From Delphinus delphis (taxonomy: Eukaryota; Chordata; Mammalia; Artiodactyla; Delphinidae), in assembly GCF_949987515.2 (NCBI RefSeq), contig NC_082687.1:120757838-120821837 (forward strand): DNA of 64,000 nucleotides, read 5' to 3'. The position numbers and the translations under genes were made by a program. Below, one piece after another: positions 22,861 through 38,559 of the stretch. Every line of letters starts with the position of its first letter. Position 1 is the first letter of the stretch. The notes under the pieces are model-generated. The model did no database searches. It saw only the letters and a list, made by a program, of their open reading frames with translations, and was not told the origin of the DNA.

Positions 22861-25804
22861 AGTGTTCTGTACTGCGCTGTACATGATGAGTGGAATGCAG
22901 GGAAGGAGCAGAATCACAGGGAGATTGTCGATTCCTTGGGTGAGGGCTTTGGAGGAGACCTTTCCTATTCATCATCCCTCTGTTCATGTTCCACAAGATA
23001 GTGGAAAGTGACTGAGAAGAGCCCTGAGAGGAAGTTGGCTAGAGAAAGTGGGTTTGAGGCTTCCCTGAGCTTGCTTGTTTTACTGCAGTTCTCAGTTGAA
23101 GCCTATAAAGGTGTGTTGGTTCTGGCCCCAGGCCCCAACATTATAAAGAATACTTTCTTTTAGAGTTTTAGTTATTTTTTCTTTCACCTGGGTACAGCTT
23201 CTAATTTAGAGTCTCACTAGGAACTATGTCCAGTTCCATGGCTTTTGTGGACCCTAACTCTTTATTCTCCTTCCACAAGTTTATTGCTATTTGGGCTCAT
23301 CTGGAGTCTGAAACCTTTTGAGTTTCTGTTTAATTTCCATTAGGGTTTTTTTTTTTTTCCAACTTAAAAAAATCTTGATGTCTCCAAATAGTGTTGTCTG
23401 ATGTGCCCCATACTCTTAAGTTGACAGTTATTAGCATCCATGTTAAATAAAGACATATAGTTAGTTTTATCAATGTTTGAATGGCTATTAGGGAATAACT
23501 AATAATTATGTATTTTTCTTAGGACAAATAGAATAGTTACTGTGCCGTGGTCAGTATCACAAAGTTATGTAGAAGTTAGATATAATGTACTTAAATTTTG
23601 TGCACCATATAAGCTGACATGTTAAATTTGAGACATCATATATTAAAACTGTATATGTTAATAGATTGTTTTTTGAGTTGGGCTTGTATCAGATTAATGT
23701 CTTGACATGAAAGTATTCTATAACACGTGGCTAAAAGTAAAAAATGACAATATATATAACAAATAATAACAAAACCTTTAGTATTTGGAATCTAAGAAGA
23801 CCTAGAGAAATTTAGAAGGAAAAGAATGCTTTTACACTTCCAAGAAGTTTACTTAATAATAGAGCATTTTGTTGTTGTGTCAGTTCAATTTTTCTTTGTG
23901 GATTTCAGCTGAGAGAGATTAGTTATTTTTTCCTTCTTTTAAATCTCTTTTGAATGAAATTTAATTGGGGTTGAAATAAATATTACAGTTTCATGTCTAT
24001 AACACTAAAAATATTTGTAAATGTTTTAGTATTGCAACAATAACTCAAATATATATTAAGCACCTTCTGTATGTCTGGCACTGTACATGGTAAACAAAGT
24101 GCATTAGATGGTCTCCTTGGTGTCTACCAACTCATGATTCAGTAAGAAAGACATTTGACTAAGCAAGTGTTATAATGAAATGGATAGCATTTAGAATCTT
24201 GATGATTAATTGTATGTGAGAAATGAGAAAGAAGGCAAAGGTGATTAAAATTTTTACTTTTAATGACTGGCAGATGGAAATACCCCAACTCTAGGAAGAG
24301 TTAGCATGTGAAGAGGAAAAGTAGGTTGGAGGTGGGAGGGCAGGTACCAGACTGGGATTTAGATACGTGGAGTTTGAAATGCCTTTAGAGCAATATGGCA
24401 GAAATGTCCAAAAGGGTGTTGAATACGAGTTTGTAGCTCAAGAGAAAGGTTATTTCTAGAGATTAAAACATGGAAGTTGAGACCTCATGTTTAAGATTGT
24501 GCACAGTAGTCATGAGAGTGGTCACTAATATGAGGGATTTTTCTGGGGGGGTGTGCACAGCGCACTTTATAGCTAGCTTAACTGTAGTCAGCTTGGTGCC
24601 CACAGTGTAAGTTCTGAAGAAATGTGTCATTTTCTTTTCTTGAATAAATGAATTGTGGGGAAGGTTTGTATTATACTTTTTGAGAAAACAGCTTGAATTC
24701 TATTTCCTTCTCTGCCAGACCCTCTCACTTTTTAGGGGTTTTTACTTGCCCACGGCATTTCTTGCCTAGTACTTAATGCCTGTTTTCAAACTCTTTGAAG
24801 TGCTTTCCCAAAATGGCCTTCTCTGTGTGCTGATGCTGTTCTTTTTATTAATTTTCAAGATCCTTTACTCACATTGCATATATATAGTTCTATCTCATGT
24901 GACTTTGGGTTTTTATGAGCTTATTCCATAACATTTAACCATAGTTAACGCCTGGGTTAACTTGCCTTCCCTAGACATTCGGGAACTTATACAACCTTGA
25001 TTTGAATTGTAATAGCCAAAAACAACAGGCAGGTGTCAGACACATTTAAAAAGCCCTTGAGAAGACTGGAAAAAACCCAGTAGTGATTAAAGGGGCAAAA
25101 TTGCAAGAGCATGAGGTATAAATATTGTACTTAAATTTGTGACTGATATGGTGTAAAATACTGAAACACAGTAAAAAATAAGTCAGGTTTAGTTTTCACT
25201 AGATTTAACAGAACAGTTGGACAGATTTTTACATGTTTTTATGTTATTTTTTGTTGTTTTATAAACTCGAACACTTGAAATCTTGGTCATGGAAAAATTA
25301 AAAATAACACTACCCCAAAACAAGCCAATTTATGGTACTTAACTTACTTTTGGTGGTTTCCTTGGTCACGCTTATCAATGAAGCACTTACCTAGGCAGGC
25401 AAAATGTGGCAGGACTAACATAACATAGTTATTTTGGTAAGTAAAATTAGAAGAGAAATAACCTTATCAGGTTTCATCAACCTTATCCATTCTAGGGATT
25501 CATTATTATTTTTTAAAAGAGTTAAATAACTTAAGAGCAAATGTGGGATTCATAGACCATACTATATGTACCTAACCCTTATAATTAGATATTAATGGTC
25601 TCTTGTCTATAATGGTTATCAATAAAAATCCTTATTTTCAAATTAACCCATGCTAACAGCCATTTATTGACAGTTAGAATTTGCCCTTGCCACTTGATCT
25701 CTTCCCACAAATACCTTTGAATTTGAATTGCTGGTACCATGTACAATCTTAAGTGGACATTTCCTTTTTCTTTTGGAACTTGGAAAACAGAGGACATCAT
25801 AGTT

Positions 25805-26150
25805 TTCAGAAAAAGTAGTCTGGGAACTCAAATCCTGTATTCTTGTCATCATTTCTGTCATTTAACTTTTCTGGGACTTCTGGCATTTCATTTAACTTCT
25901 TTGGGCTTTGTTTTCCTCAGGTTTTAAGTGAGACAGGTTAGAGTAAATGATTCTCCTAAAGGCCTTCCACGAATAACATTCTATGAATAGCTCACATAAC
26001 GCTTATATTCTAATCTGTTGTTTATCTTTTTTGCCTGTTGATGGCTAATCTACTCACCTCAGAGGAGTGTTGTAAGCAGTAAGGGGATAATACATATCAA
26101 GCGTTTAGCAAGATTTCATAAAATTAGCTGATGCTAGTTGCTGTTTTCCT
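25805..26150 (+). repeat. MIR-like remnant(s)
   Basis: ttctgtcatttaacttttct, gggctttgttttcctcaggt and aggccttccacgaataacat, then gaggagtgttgtaagcagta and atacatatcaagcgtttagc, fit one or two forward MIR-type copies. Confidence 0.5.
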
Positions 26151-27047
26151 CTGTTTTTAAGAATTGGATTATATTTGACCTCAAATAGAACAAAAAAGTA
26201 TAGCAGCACAGCTTATGATCCCGTAAGTTTTCTGTTAGTGTTAGAATAAGATGTAGTATATATCTTTGAAAGTGATTTTAATCTTTTGCAACTTGTACCA
26301 GAATACAGTGATTTTGGGCAATTTGAACTTCAAACTCAAAATAACCTTTCTTGGGGATGATATTGCCTAGACTTCATATGGAATTCTGGATTTATGTAAC
26401 ATATCAGTTCAGCTGCTGGGGTTGCATTTTTAAGCCAGTCATCCAGGTAGGATTCCTCAGCACGCAGTTCTGTACAAAATCACATGTTCTCTAGAGGCCT
26501 TACAGTACTTTTCATTACTGCTATGACTTGTTAGTAATACTTGACTTGAATTATTCTAACCCAGATTTTCTTCACAGCTTTAACTTCTTAGGTTAGATTT
26601 TCAAATCTGTTTGATATATTTTTTTATTTTGTTTTGTTTTTGGAGAAAAAGCACTGTTTGTTATCCGCAGGTTTTTCTATACGTAGCCCACCTCTACGTA
26701 GTAGTGGAATGGCCCTTCATTGTTTAAGGCTGTAGGCCATATTTTCCCATTTTCAACACAATATTGTCGGTTTGCCTATACGTCAGATTTTTAAAACATG
26801 TTAATCTTTCTGTTGTCTTTAGCAGCGTATTGTGTTCTTAGATCATGAAATGATCATAACCTTGTACTTTCCAACATCGATATTCAAGTCATCTTTTTTA
26901 GAGTCAGCTCTATGGAGAACAGTAATCATTTTCCGGATTCTATAACCGCTTTCCTTCAGTTAAGCCAGATAGTTAGAAGGCAGTATATATGTATTAAGTA
27001 TATTGCCTGCTTAAGGAAATGTCTTCCCTGGCTTACTATTTTTATGT

Positions 27048-27282
27048 TACACCATTGAATTTTTTTTTTTTTTTTTTTTGCGGTATGCGGCCCTCTCACT
27101 GCTGTGGCCTCTCCCGTTGCGGAGCACAGGCTCCGGATGCGCAGGCTCAGCGGCCATGGCTCACAGGCCCAGCCGCTCCGCGGCATGTGGGATCTTCCCG
27201 GACCGGGGCACGAACCCGTGTCCCCTGCATCGGCAGGCGGACTCCCAACCACTGCGCCACCAGGGAAGCCGTACACCATTGA
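27048..27282 (-). mobile_element. CHR SINE with 11-bp target-site duplication
   Basis: Poly-T (the tail) at 27061-27079 is followed by the reverse complement of the SINE, ending ccaccagggaagcc at 27270. TACACCATTGA occurs at 27048-27058 and 27272-27282, marking the insertion. Confidence 0.96.
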
Positions 27283-28142
27283 CTTTTATGGAGAGTTGCT
27301 AGAACAGTAACAGTAATACAGACTTTGCATGATAATAAAGTAACAGTGACACCAGCAGTTTCCTTTCTGATTTTTATTAGGTCACACTTGCCTAAGTAGT
27401 CACCCTAAACTGAATGAAATTCTGCATAAAATTTTCTTATCCCTTCCTCACTCCCCCCCCAAAACCCTCCCCAACAAAAATCCATTCTCCTGATTATCTA
27501 AAGCTTCTTTTATTGAATGGGCCCGAATTGTTTTGTTGTTTACTTTCTTAACTCTTTGTTCATAGTCCCTTTTGGGTAAAAGTATAATTTATATTATATA
27601 TTATAAATGGGCAGACCTTGTTTTGCCCTGTAGTTCAGGGCTCTAAAAATGGTCATGCAAGATGAAACCATGCAAAATGATATTAATAACCAATGGGGAA
27701 AATTACAACTGTTCCATGACCTTTGAAAATTTGGCAAAACTTTAGGAGCTCTCTACTCTTGGTTATAAGTGTACAAGGCAGTGGATTTTGGCTGTATAAT
27801 AACTTTCTTGCTGGTCTTCTTGCTGGCAAACTGTCTCTGTAGTCCAGCCCTTCATATTTTATAAGGACACTACAATTTATTTACCCATTTTTATGTTAAT
27901 GAATTTTTAGATTTAATTAATGTTTAGATCCCAGGTTTAATTTTTTTGTTGCTGTAAAGAATGCTTCAGTAATATTCTTGTACATATCTCCTTGTGTGTA
28001 TGTATAAGAGTTTCTCTAGGGTATACATACCTAGAAACAGAAGTTTGTCATTGAGCATGAACAACTTAAACATTACTAGCTATTTTAAAATTACTTTTAT
28101 TTTTAACGATCATTGATTTTTTTCATCAATATTTTGATCAAT

Positions 28143-28386
28143 TCTCTCAATGTTCTTTTTTTGTTTCTTTGTTTGTTTTTTTGCGGTACGCGGGCCTCTC
28201 ACTGTTGTGGCCTCTCCCGTTGCTGAGCACAGGCTCCGGACGCGCAGGCTCAGCGGCCATGGCTCACGGGCCCAGCCGCTCTGCGGCATGTGGGATCTTC
28301 CAGGACGGGGGCATGAACCCGTGTCCCCTGCATCGGCAGGCGGACTCTCAACCACTGCGCCACCAGGGAAGCCCTCTCTCAATGTT
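28143..28386 (-). mobile_element. CHR SINE with 12-bp target-site duplication
   Basis: A T-rich tail with interspersed G and C (28155-28181) precedes the reverse-complemented SINE, which ends at 28374. TCTCTCAATGTT flanks it perfectly at 28143-28154 and 28375-28386. Confidence 0.96.
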
Positions 28387-28496
28387 TTGAAGTCCAGGTT
28401 TTTCACTCAGCAATTGTGTCATTGATATTTTTGGTGACTTTTGATCTCATTGGCAGAAATGAACTATTTCAAATTGTATGAGATTAATCTAGATCA

Positions 28497-28690
28497 GCAG
28501 TCAGCAAACTGCAGTTTTGGGGCCAAATCCAGCTTACAGTTTATTTTAATTTAGCCCTCTGGTTAAGAATGAACTTTACATTTCCAATGGGATGTTTAAA
28601 AGAAGAAGAATATGTGACACAGGATGTATGAGTCCCAGAGTGCCTGAAATATTTACTCTCTGGCCCTTTACATTTTATCTTCCCCAATCC
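28497..28690 (+). mobile_element. hAT-type DNA transposon remnant (CAGNGGTCAGCAAAC family)
   Basis: It opens cagcagtcagcaaactgcag followed by ggggccaaatccagc and closes with gaaatatttactctctggcc. It belongs to the same family as the element at 55196 in the same orientation. The family's exact Repbase name was not resolved. Confidence 0.65.
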
Positions 28691-31244
28691 CACAATACTT
28701 GGGAAAATGCCTCCAGGTTTATTTATCTTACTGATAGTTGTGAGTATAAATTTTGTGTTTTTGTTGTATAGTCTAACCTGTGTATAAAACCAAACTTGTA
28801 AAATTGGTTTGGTATTAAGCTGTTGCTATTTCTTTATCCTTTAAAAAGTGAGAATGTTGTGTCTCAGCATTACTAATGTTTCATTGTTTGTCTTTATTCA
28901 AGTTAAAGCTATTTGAGATTGTATTATTTAAGAAATTAAGATAATTAAATCATTGGTGATGAGGTCACTCTGTAGTTATCTTTGGGAAGTTAGCTTCAAA
29001 ACAATTCTGTTGTGTAAATATGATTGCTTGGAGACAGTTTAAGTATCGATGTACAAACAGTTGACATATTAATTGTAAATAATATTTAGTCATCAAAAGC
29101 ACTGTCCAAAGCAAGTTTTCTTAATAACTTTGTTTGCTTACAGATAATTTATGCATTCCTTGGTTGTTGGTAAATTTCAGTCAGATATAGGAGTACCTTT
29201 AAATGTTAGTTATGCTTTTCATGCATCTGCCCCCTAATTAGCCTCAAATATTAATTTTTTTTTACAGTATGTATAATTTATTACTCTGAAATAATTTTGA
29301 AAAGATTATTTTTAAAGAAAATAGGAAAACACACATAAGAAATAGATGAGAGTTTTCCTTTGGGGGGAGAGGGGAACATAATTAACCTTGTTAATGTTAT
29401 ATAAAACTTACTAATGCATCAACTTAGATTACTCAGAAAATCAGGCAGAAAGGTAAAATTGCCCCTCTCATTACTTAAGGATTTCTGTATTGATGCTATC
29501 AGATAACTCAGCTGAACATGATGAATGGCAGTATCTTTGGAGCAGCTGGATTTTGTCAGCCTGAACTCTGAGTTATTCTTCCTATCCTTTTCTTACTCTT
29601 ATCCTTGACTGTTCTACCCTGATCCCCATATGTTCTAATCTATTTACTTGTTACCATATTATAAAATTTCAATATTTTTGAAGCACCATTGTAGAGGTAG
29701 TATAAAAAATATTAAAAGATTATCTTCCTTTCCTCAGGCGTGTTTGTAATTTGAAAGACTTTTTTATGCCCGTAATTTTTGTTCATTTATCCCATCTGTT
29801 CTTTTTTTTCCCCCTTTTCCTGCCTTCTTTTGGATTAGTCGAGTATATTTTGGTATTCTAGTTTATCTCCCCTATTTTCTTGATAGCTAAACCTCTTGGT
29901 TTTTCTTTTTAAAAAAATACTTGCTCTAGGATTTATAGTATACACACTTAATTTACAATTTACCTTCAAATAATACTATACCATTTTATGTATAAGATTC
30001 TTAAAGCAATTTGCATACCTTTGGATGGAGAATTTAGAAACTAAGTTCTGAGTGTTACCTCATGGTGAGCCCCACTCTGTGGGGAAGGTCTCCGTAACCC
30101 TCTTGATCTCTGACATCTCATGCTAGGTGGCTGCCACCACAAACCCCTGTACTGATGTCCCCTCGTCCTTCTGTGCTTTCCCCGTCTCTACCACCCCATG
30201 GCTCCCAAACTTTACACTGCCTTTTCTCTGTCCCTTGTGGTGTTGCCCTTCTCACCCTACACCTAGTTATTCCCAGCATGTTGCCCTGAAACCTTTTTTG
30301 TCCATGTGCTTCCAGAAACTCTCTTTCCATGTTCTATCTGACCGTTTCCTTTATGTTAGCTTCTAGTTTTCTATCCTAGTTTATTAACTCCCTCCTTCCA
30401 TTCTAAATGACCTGACATAGTTGTGATCTCATTGCTGTTCAGGATTATTCCTTGATTCCTTTACCTGGAAGGAATCTTTGTTTTACTTTTGCTTCTCTTC
30501 GTGGCATTCTCTATATAGTTGTGATATTTTTTTCTCACTGTATTTTTATTTTTTAAGAATATAATTATTGTTATGTTTTAAGAATAAGATTATTTTAGTA
30601 ATCTATTAAACCATAAACTCATTATAGACACTTAATAAATATTCCTTGAATGAATGATTCAATGTCTCTATATGTCAGCAAAGAAATTAAGCTGCTGGAT
30701 ATTAGTTTCTGATCTTCCCTACCTTTGATTTTGTGTGGGTCTTTAATTTACTCACAGATGGAAAGTCATCATAGTAGCTCTGCATCTCTTTGTCATTTTA
30801 CATAACTGAATTAATATATATATAAATTGCTTAGAACAGTTCATGGCACATAGGAAATATTCAGTAAACATTAGCACTTATGTTCATGATTACAAAATTT
30901 TTAATTTTAATCATCTTGGATGGACCATTTTTAATGAGATATATATTTCTGAGAGTTGCTACACTGAATATATTGGGCATCCTTTTTTCCTTCATGAATT
31001 AACTCATTGTGAACATCAGAAATAGTATGTCAAATTTGAATTAGTATTCCTTCCCTCTTATTCTCTCTTTCACATCTTGCTACTCACAACAAATTAAGTT
31101 GATTTTATCTTTTTAAATAGTTTATGTGGCTGTCTTCTCATTTCCATTCCATTGTTTTACCTTAAGCCTGTGCCTCATCATTTCTCACCTTTGCTGTTTT
31201 AAGAATTTCATAACTGCCATTCTGGTCTCATATGTTCCTCCCAA

Positions 31245-31440
31245 TCATCCTTTATATTGTGTCTAGAATCATCTTTCCCTAATACACCTATTATCAGTTA
31301 ACTCCCCTAAGACTCTTCCCATTGCTTACAGGATAAAGTTTAAACTTGTTTTTGACATGCTTCTGCCTCCCACTTTAAGTAGCCTTACTGTTGCTGCATT
31401 CTCTCTGCCCCCTAAGCTCCACCTGTTATAAATTCTTAGA
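31245..31440 (+). repeat. L2 LINE fragment
   Basis: ttaactcccctaagactctt, cccattgcttacaggataaa and acatgcttctgcctcccac follow the L2 pattern seen at 6.4 and 47.1 kb. Confidence 0.6.
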
Positions 31441-31977
31441 TCAGTTCAAACTCAAGTTTGTTAGTCTTGTATATAACTGAAAAAGTCAGTGAACTCTAAG
31501 TTAAAATCTTAAGACCTCTTCTACCATTAAAGTGCATATCAACACCTGTTTTAGCTCATCAGAGACCTTTTTGATTTATTTCTGGGTCTTGATGTATTTC
31601 ATATTTTTGAGTGTGGTAAATCAACTGCACACTCACCTGAAATGTTACTTTCTCTAGGAACATCCTTGACTCTAAGCAGTTGCTTTTCTATGTTTCAGTG
31701 GCACCTAAGCATCCCTCTATCCTAGCACTTGCCATGCTATATAGTATAACAGCTATCTTTGTAATAAGGTGTCTTATCTGAAGCTAACTATTGCCTGTAC
31801 CAATTTGTAGCATTAGTTGACATTCTGCTAGGGTTTGCCTGTGTGCTTCAGTCAGTCCGATTTTTATTTAATTGGTGTATTTTGTTTCGGAAATACTCAA
31901 GCTAGTGTCTAGTTATATCCCGTAAATTGTTGGGACCCATAATTTGCCTGGGATAGAACATGAATCTTGTTCAAAAT

Positions 31978-32045
31978 AATGTGTGTGTGTGTGTGTACGT
32001 GTGTGTGCATACACGCATGCGTGTGCAGAGAAAGAAGCACACACG
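31978..32045 (+). repeat. TG microsatellite with interruptions
   Basis: (TG)n at 31980-31996 followed by acgtgtgtgtgcatacacgc and further alternating purine-pyrimidine sequence, a potential Z-DNA former. Confidence 0.9.
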
Positions 32046-33340
32046 TACATGTCTAATGGGTTTGGAATTGTGTGGGGAAGGGTGTCAATAGAAGCCAGAT
32101 GCTGGGAAGAACAGTGAGTGAAAGCCCATAGCTGAGAAAGACATCTGGCGTTTTGTAAAATAAACTTTATACCAGTATCTGAAGGGAAGAGTTGTGGTTC
32201 CCAGGACAGCATTATTATTATTATTATTTTATTTATTTGTTTTTTAATCCCATGACTTCTTGTGATGTGATAACTAGCATGAGAAAGTAGATAGGTGTGT
32301 GGTAAAAATGAAAGCCTACCATTTCATACTATACATAATATTTTAGGTACTTGAGAAAGAAAAATCTTACTATTCAGAAATGTTGAATGTCCAAAAAAAA
32401 GTGTATCTTTGAATCAGTGATAAGTGCTTTATTGCTGGGAGTCCAGCCACTTTTATGAGGATTCTTCTGTTGATGGCCGGTTAGTAAAAACTGGTAGATT
32501 TTATTACTAGAAGTCCACACCTTTCTTTCTTGGTACCCATTCTAAAATAGCTGGACATAGAAGGGAAAAGAGATTTCCCATCAACTGGATGAAGTGCTGA
32601 GTGGCAGATATCTGAAGGGAGATTCAGACAGAGGCTGAGTGAATAGACACTATGGAGGGTAACAAGGGTCATTGTCATTTTCACAATGTGATACACTGAC
32701 TGAGGGTTAGCTTTGTTGGTGGTCCTAAGATTTTTGTCTGCAGGAGTTATCTCCTTTGGCTGGGATAGTGGCTGAGAAGAGCTTGTTTGACCCTGCAGAT
32801 CCATAAAGTCAGCGTCTACATGGCCAAGTCAAATGAGAGGAGGGAGCTGGAGAGTATCATTTATTTTGGAAGTACTCAGGGACTAAGATAATGTCATTGA
32901 TTCCGTGATTCCCATTCCATTTTCAGGGATTATCATGGAGTCATAAAAAGAATTAGCCCTGAGGTCTTGCTTCTTGTCAGAGAGGGCTGTTGATCTAGTA
33001 TCAGACTGTTCTATCTTCAATGCCTAGCACCATTCCTGATATATAGTAAAATTATGGATGGATGGGTAGACAGATGATGAATGAGATGTTAAACTATCAT
33101 GTTTAGTTACAGTCACTGTGTTGATGTGTAGTTTTTGGAATACAGAATGGCTTTAATTTTTGAGGCATAAATAACACCCAATAAAAATAAGCATGCTAGA
33201 GGAACTGTTTTAATTAAAAGCTGATTTTTGTCTATTTTTTTCCTCTTTTTCTTTTATGTGTGTATTTTCTCTTTTATTGAAAGGACATACATGTGTTTGG
33301 ATTTATAAAGACACTGAACAGTTGTTTTCTTTTCATTCAG

Positions 33341-33394
33341 GGGGCTGAATTAATGAACAAATATGTTGGTGAATCTGAAAGAGCAGTTAGAGAG
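33341..33394 (+). CDS. AFG2A: AFG2A (SPATA5) coding exon: D2 pore loop
   Basis: This short 54-nt, 18-codon exon, phase 0 at both ends, encodes GAELMNKYVGESERAVRE. The K-Y-V-G stretch is the aromatic pore loop that grips substrate in AAA unfoldases, and GESERAVRE is the conserved helix after it. The acceptor is tttcattcag|GGG and the donor GAG|gtaaga. The frame joins exactly to the preceding exon (...LAVK) and the following one (IFRKARAV...). The second residue is Ala (codon GCT) where the orthologues I recall have Pro (GPEL). Proteasomal ATPases have Ser here, so the position tolerates change, but it is worth verifying. Because the exon length is a multiple of three, skipping it would delete the pore loop without shifting frame. 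Confidence 0.95.
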
Positions 33395-35154
<1,760 letters not shown>

Positions 35155-38100
35155 TAAGAAATATTTAATAGGACTGCTATTAAATAGTAGCAGTTACAGT
35201 GTAGAGGAATTAAATTATTTCACATCATCACTTTATAGTACTTTCATGTGTAATTTTTTTTTTAAGACTGATATGCATTTGGGGCATTTGAGCTAATTTT
35301 TATAGTTTACTATCTAAAGAGAGCCCCCTGCACTGCCTATCAAAATTTGGGTTTTTATTAACATGTGATTAAAACTGTAAATAAAGTTCAGTTAAGCATA
35401 ATTACGTGATAGAGTAGAATCCAATTATAATAAAAGTTGTTATTATACAGATTTTAGTATTATCTGGATTAAGTCATGTTTCCTAAAATATAGTTACAAT
35501 AGAATAAAAATTAGTATTAATAGTTTTGTTTCTGAATGTCAGACAATAAAGAGGATTATTTATAATATCATATCAAACATATCGTGTGTGTGTGTATATA
35601 TATATTAAACTGTTTTCAAGTGTGATTTTTTTTTTCTGTACAAAGATTTACAGGTCTTTTAAGGAATACATGGTACAAGTACTTCATGCTGGAGAGTGTT
35701 TATTTGTGTGTTTTCTTCATAACTCTCTGATTATACATTGACTATAAAAGTTTTGCTGATGATAATTATGGTGATGGCAGAAGGCACCTTCTAAGTCTCA
35801 GTGTTAGATTTGATAAGAGGCATACTGCTCTCTTCTTTATGGGTAGAGCTGCCTAATCAGATGAGTGTATGAACTGTCACTAGGAAACATTGGGAGGTAG
35901 CCTGCCCTGCTCTCTACCCCACCCATTTGATACTCTGTAAATACCTACCAATCTTGTTATTTTATGAGTTGGAGTTCATGAGTCCTTTTATTACTTCTGA
36001 AGTGAGATGGAACAAAAGGTTACAAATAGCTCAAGTTCACCTTGACTGCAAGAGAAGAAAAAGAAGCCAGAGAAGTTTACTGAAGTAGGGTGATCTGCCA
36101 CATTTATGTGCCATCAGAGATGTCTGTTTTTGGAGCCTAGAAAGGGACAGGGTGGGAAACACTGTTAAGTATGAACCAAATGGGAGGTGGAATATGTAGC
36201 AGAGTTCTCATAAAATGCCTTTGAAAGGTAATGGTATGAGAAACCAGACAAGGCACTTGGTAGAAATAAACTTTTTGTAGGCAATTTGGCTCAGTAGGAA
36301 TTTGCAAATGTATTAAGAGATGCTAATAATTTGCAGTCTCTAGATATCATTTCCTCTAGTAGTCTTCATCATATTGTGAGCCCTTCCTCAGTGGCTCATT
36401 CAGATAAAGTACAGGTAAATTCTGTGTAGTTTCCTTTGCATAGAGAAGTTTCAGTCAAGTTAGTTGGCATTTCAGAAAACGAAGATAAGGCTGAACTACC
36501 AAATGTAATGTTAATAGTCCAAAGTAGAGAGTTTTAGTTGTACTTTAGCTGCACTAAGTCTTATATAGTTTGGTTTTTATAGCCATAAGAATCTCATAGA
36601 ATGATATTTTGATTGTTTTTTCCCCATAATTGTGTGATGGGCCAACATTACCTAGAAAGTTATTGTTTTATCTAGAGTGCTGTAACCGGAAAACAAAAAC
36701 AAACAAAAGCTTCACACGTATATTTTTGTTCTTCAGCTATTTGAATTGGACACAGTTTCTAGAAACTGAAAGCACAGCTGTTGATAGATAGCAAAAGTAT
36801 GAAATTCCGAAAATACTAAACCAACTCTATACATTGTTAAAGAAATGTAGGGACATAAGAAACATAGTAACATAGGGAAACGTAGAAAAATTAAAAATTC
36901 CATAAGCTAGAAATTTTCTATATAATTTTGGGCTGTAGAATATTCATTGCTTTCATTTCTTCTGATTTTCTATGATAACATTCAGATCCAACTAATAATA
37001 TGACTAGTCCAAAAATGACAGTGCCTAAGATGACTGTTTCTTCTTATCAAGATTTGGATTTCCACACTTAAGCTGTTTAACAGATTGAGCCATGAATTAT
37101 GATATATACTAGTCTGTACTGTCCTGTGCATGTTACATCAATTATTTTGACTACTTGAAGTTACTCAAATTAGCCATGAAACTGAGGATTGCAATCTGCA
37201 CATTAAATAGAGTATAGACATACTATTTGCTTAGCTTTAGAAATACTTGTGCTTTCAGAAAGAGAGATTTTTCATGTTTATAAAAGTGTCTACTTACAAC
37301 CACTATTTTCTCCTCTTCCCTGCCCCATTTAAGTTCTTTGGGACTTGAAAAATAAGTAAGCCTGATATTTACTTCTCTTTTTCTGTATGCCCATTTAAAT
37401 TATGGATGTTCTGAATAAGATTTTTTTGTCTTATTTCGTATTGTGAGTTGGATGAAATGTTGTAAGATTCCCTTTGCAAAGTGCTTTAATGATCTGTAAA
37501 TATTTGGGAAAATTGAAAATGCTGTTAAAGTAGCATAGCTCTTTGGAAGATGGATGCTATGGTAGGGAGTAAGGCACTCACGTAGGGAAGAGATTTGAAT
37601 TATACTGAGTTAATAATATTGGGTAACATTTATTTAGTGCTTATTGTATTCTAGAAACTGTTTTAAGTGCTTTACAGCTGAAGAAAAAAATTCATAAAAA
37701 GGCCCCTGCATTAATGCAAAGTAGGATATTACACAGTTGGTTCTAGTATTCTGCCCTGCCTCCCAGCTAGCTTAAATTTTCACCTTTTTCAGGGTTATAG
37801 TGGGGAGGGGAGAGCACGCTGGGCAGTAAATCAACAGTCACTCTTGTCTTAGGCAACACTTCTGTCCCCAGAAGTGAAGAAGGATAGGGTGATTCCCCAT
37901 ATACTGTATTCTCTTGGTCCGGTCTCCTCTGACTGAGGAAATGGCCACTAGACTAATCTAGAGATTCCTAGAACAACTTCCTCTGTCTGGGACGTTCCAG
38001 CTAGTCAGTGGATCTTGGAATCATCCTCACCAGCTGACATTAATGACTTTCCTTAGAGAGATGGCCTGATGCAACATTTTACTAGGAATCGGGAGTTATT

Positions 38101-38559
38101 TTTTGTTGTTATAGGACACATAGGTCATTTGTAGCTATCTTGCTTTTAAAATGAAAATTTGCTTGCATTTTGCATGCACCAAGAAAATTATCATAAGTAG
38201 TGCTTGTGTTCAGAGTGTTGATAGTATATGTTTGGCTAGTCTTCTTTAGGTCTCTTTCAAGCCTGAATATTGACAATTGGGGTGTGGGGGGTAGATTTTA
38301 AGAAACAAATTCAGATGCCTGCCATTTGGGATTCTTTATGACATTTAAAAATTAAACTGGAAAAACATTTTAAAATTTGAATTGGATATGACTTGTTGGC
38401 CTATAATTTAGAAATCATATGAAGAGATGATAGGGGATTTTATTTTATTGCAGGAGCTGAAAGGAAATAAATATCATTTTTGTGAAATGTTTGCTATTGA
38501 AAAATAAAATCAATGTAATAATTACCATCATGGTGGTGAGATCTCCTTAAGATAGGGGT

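Larger units (their letters stand above)
17778..33340 (+). other. AFG2A: AFG2A intron, 15.6 kb
   Basis: This intron lies between the Walker A and pore-loop exons, with a GT donor at 17778 and an AG ending at 33340. It holds CHR-type SINEs near 18.2, 22.7, 27.1 and 28.2 kb, a Tigger-type MITE at 18.9 kb, an old L1M 3' end at 22.1 kb, MIR copies at 21-26 kb, a hAT remnant at 28.5 kb, L2 at 31.2 kb and a TG microsatellite at 32.0 kb. The intervals 19160-21300, 22860-25800, 26160-27040, 28740-31240 and 32240-33340 show nothing I can name. Confidence 0.9.

Noticed and set aside
32481..32804. 107-codon frame on the minus strand
   Set aside because: No recognisable motif, no splice or promoter context, and composition consistent with a chance frame in intron.
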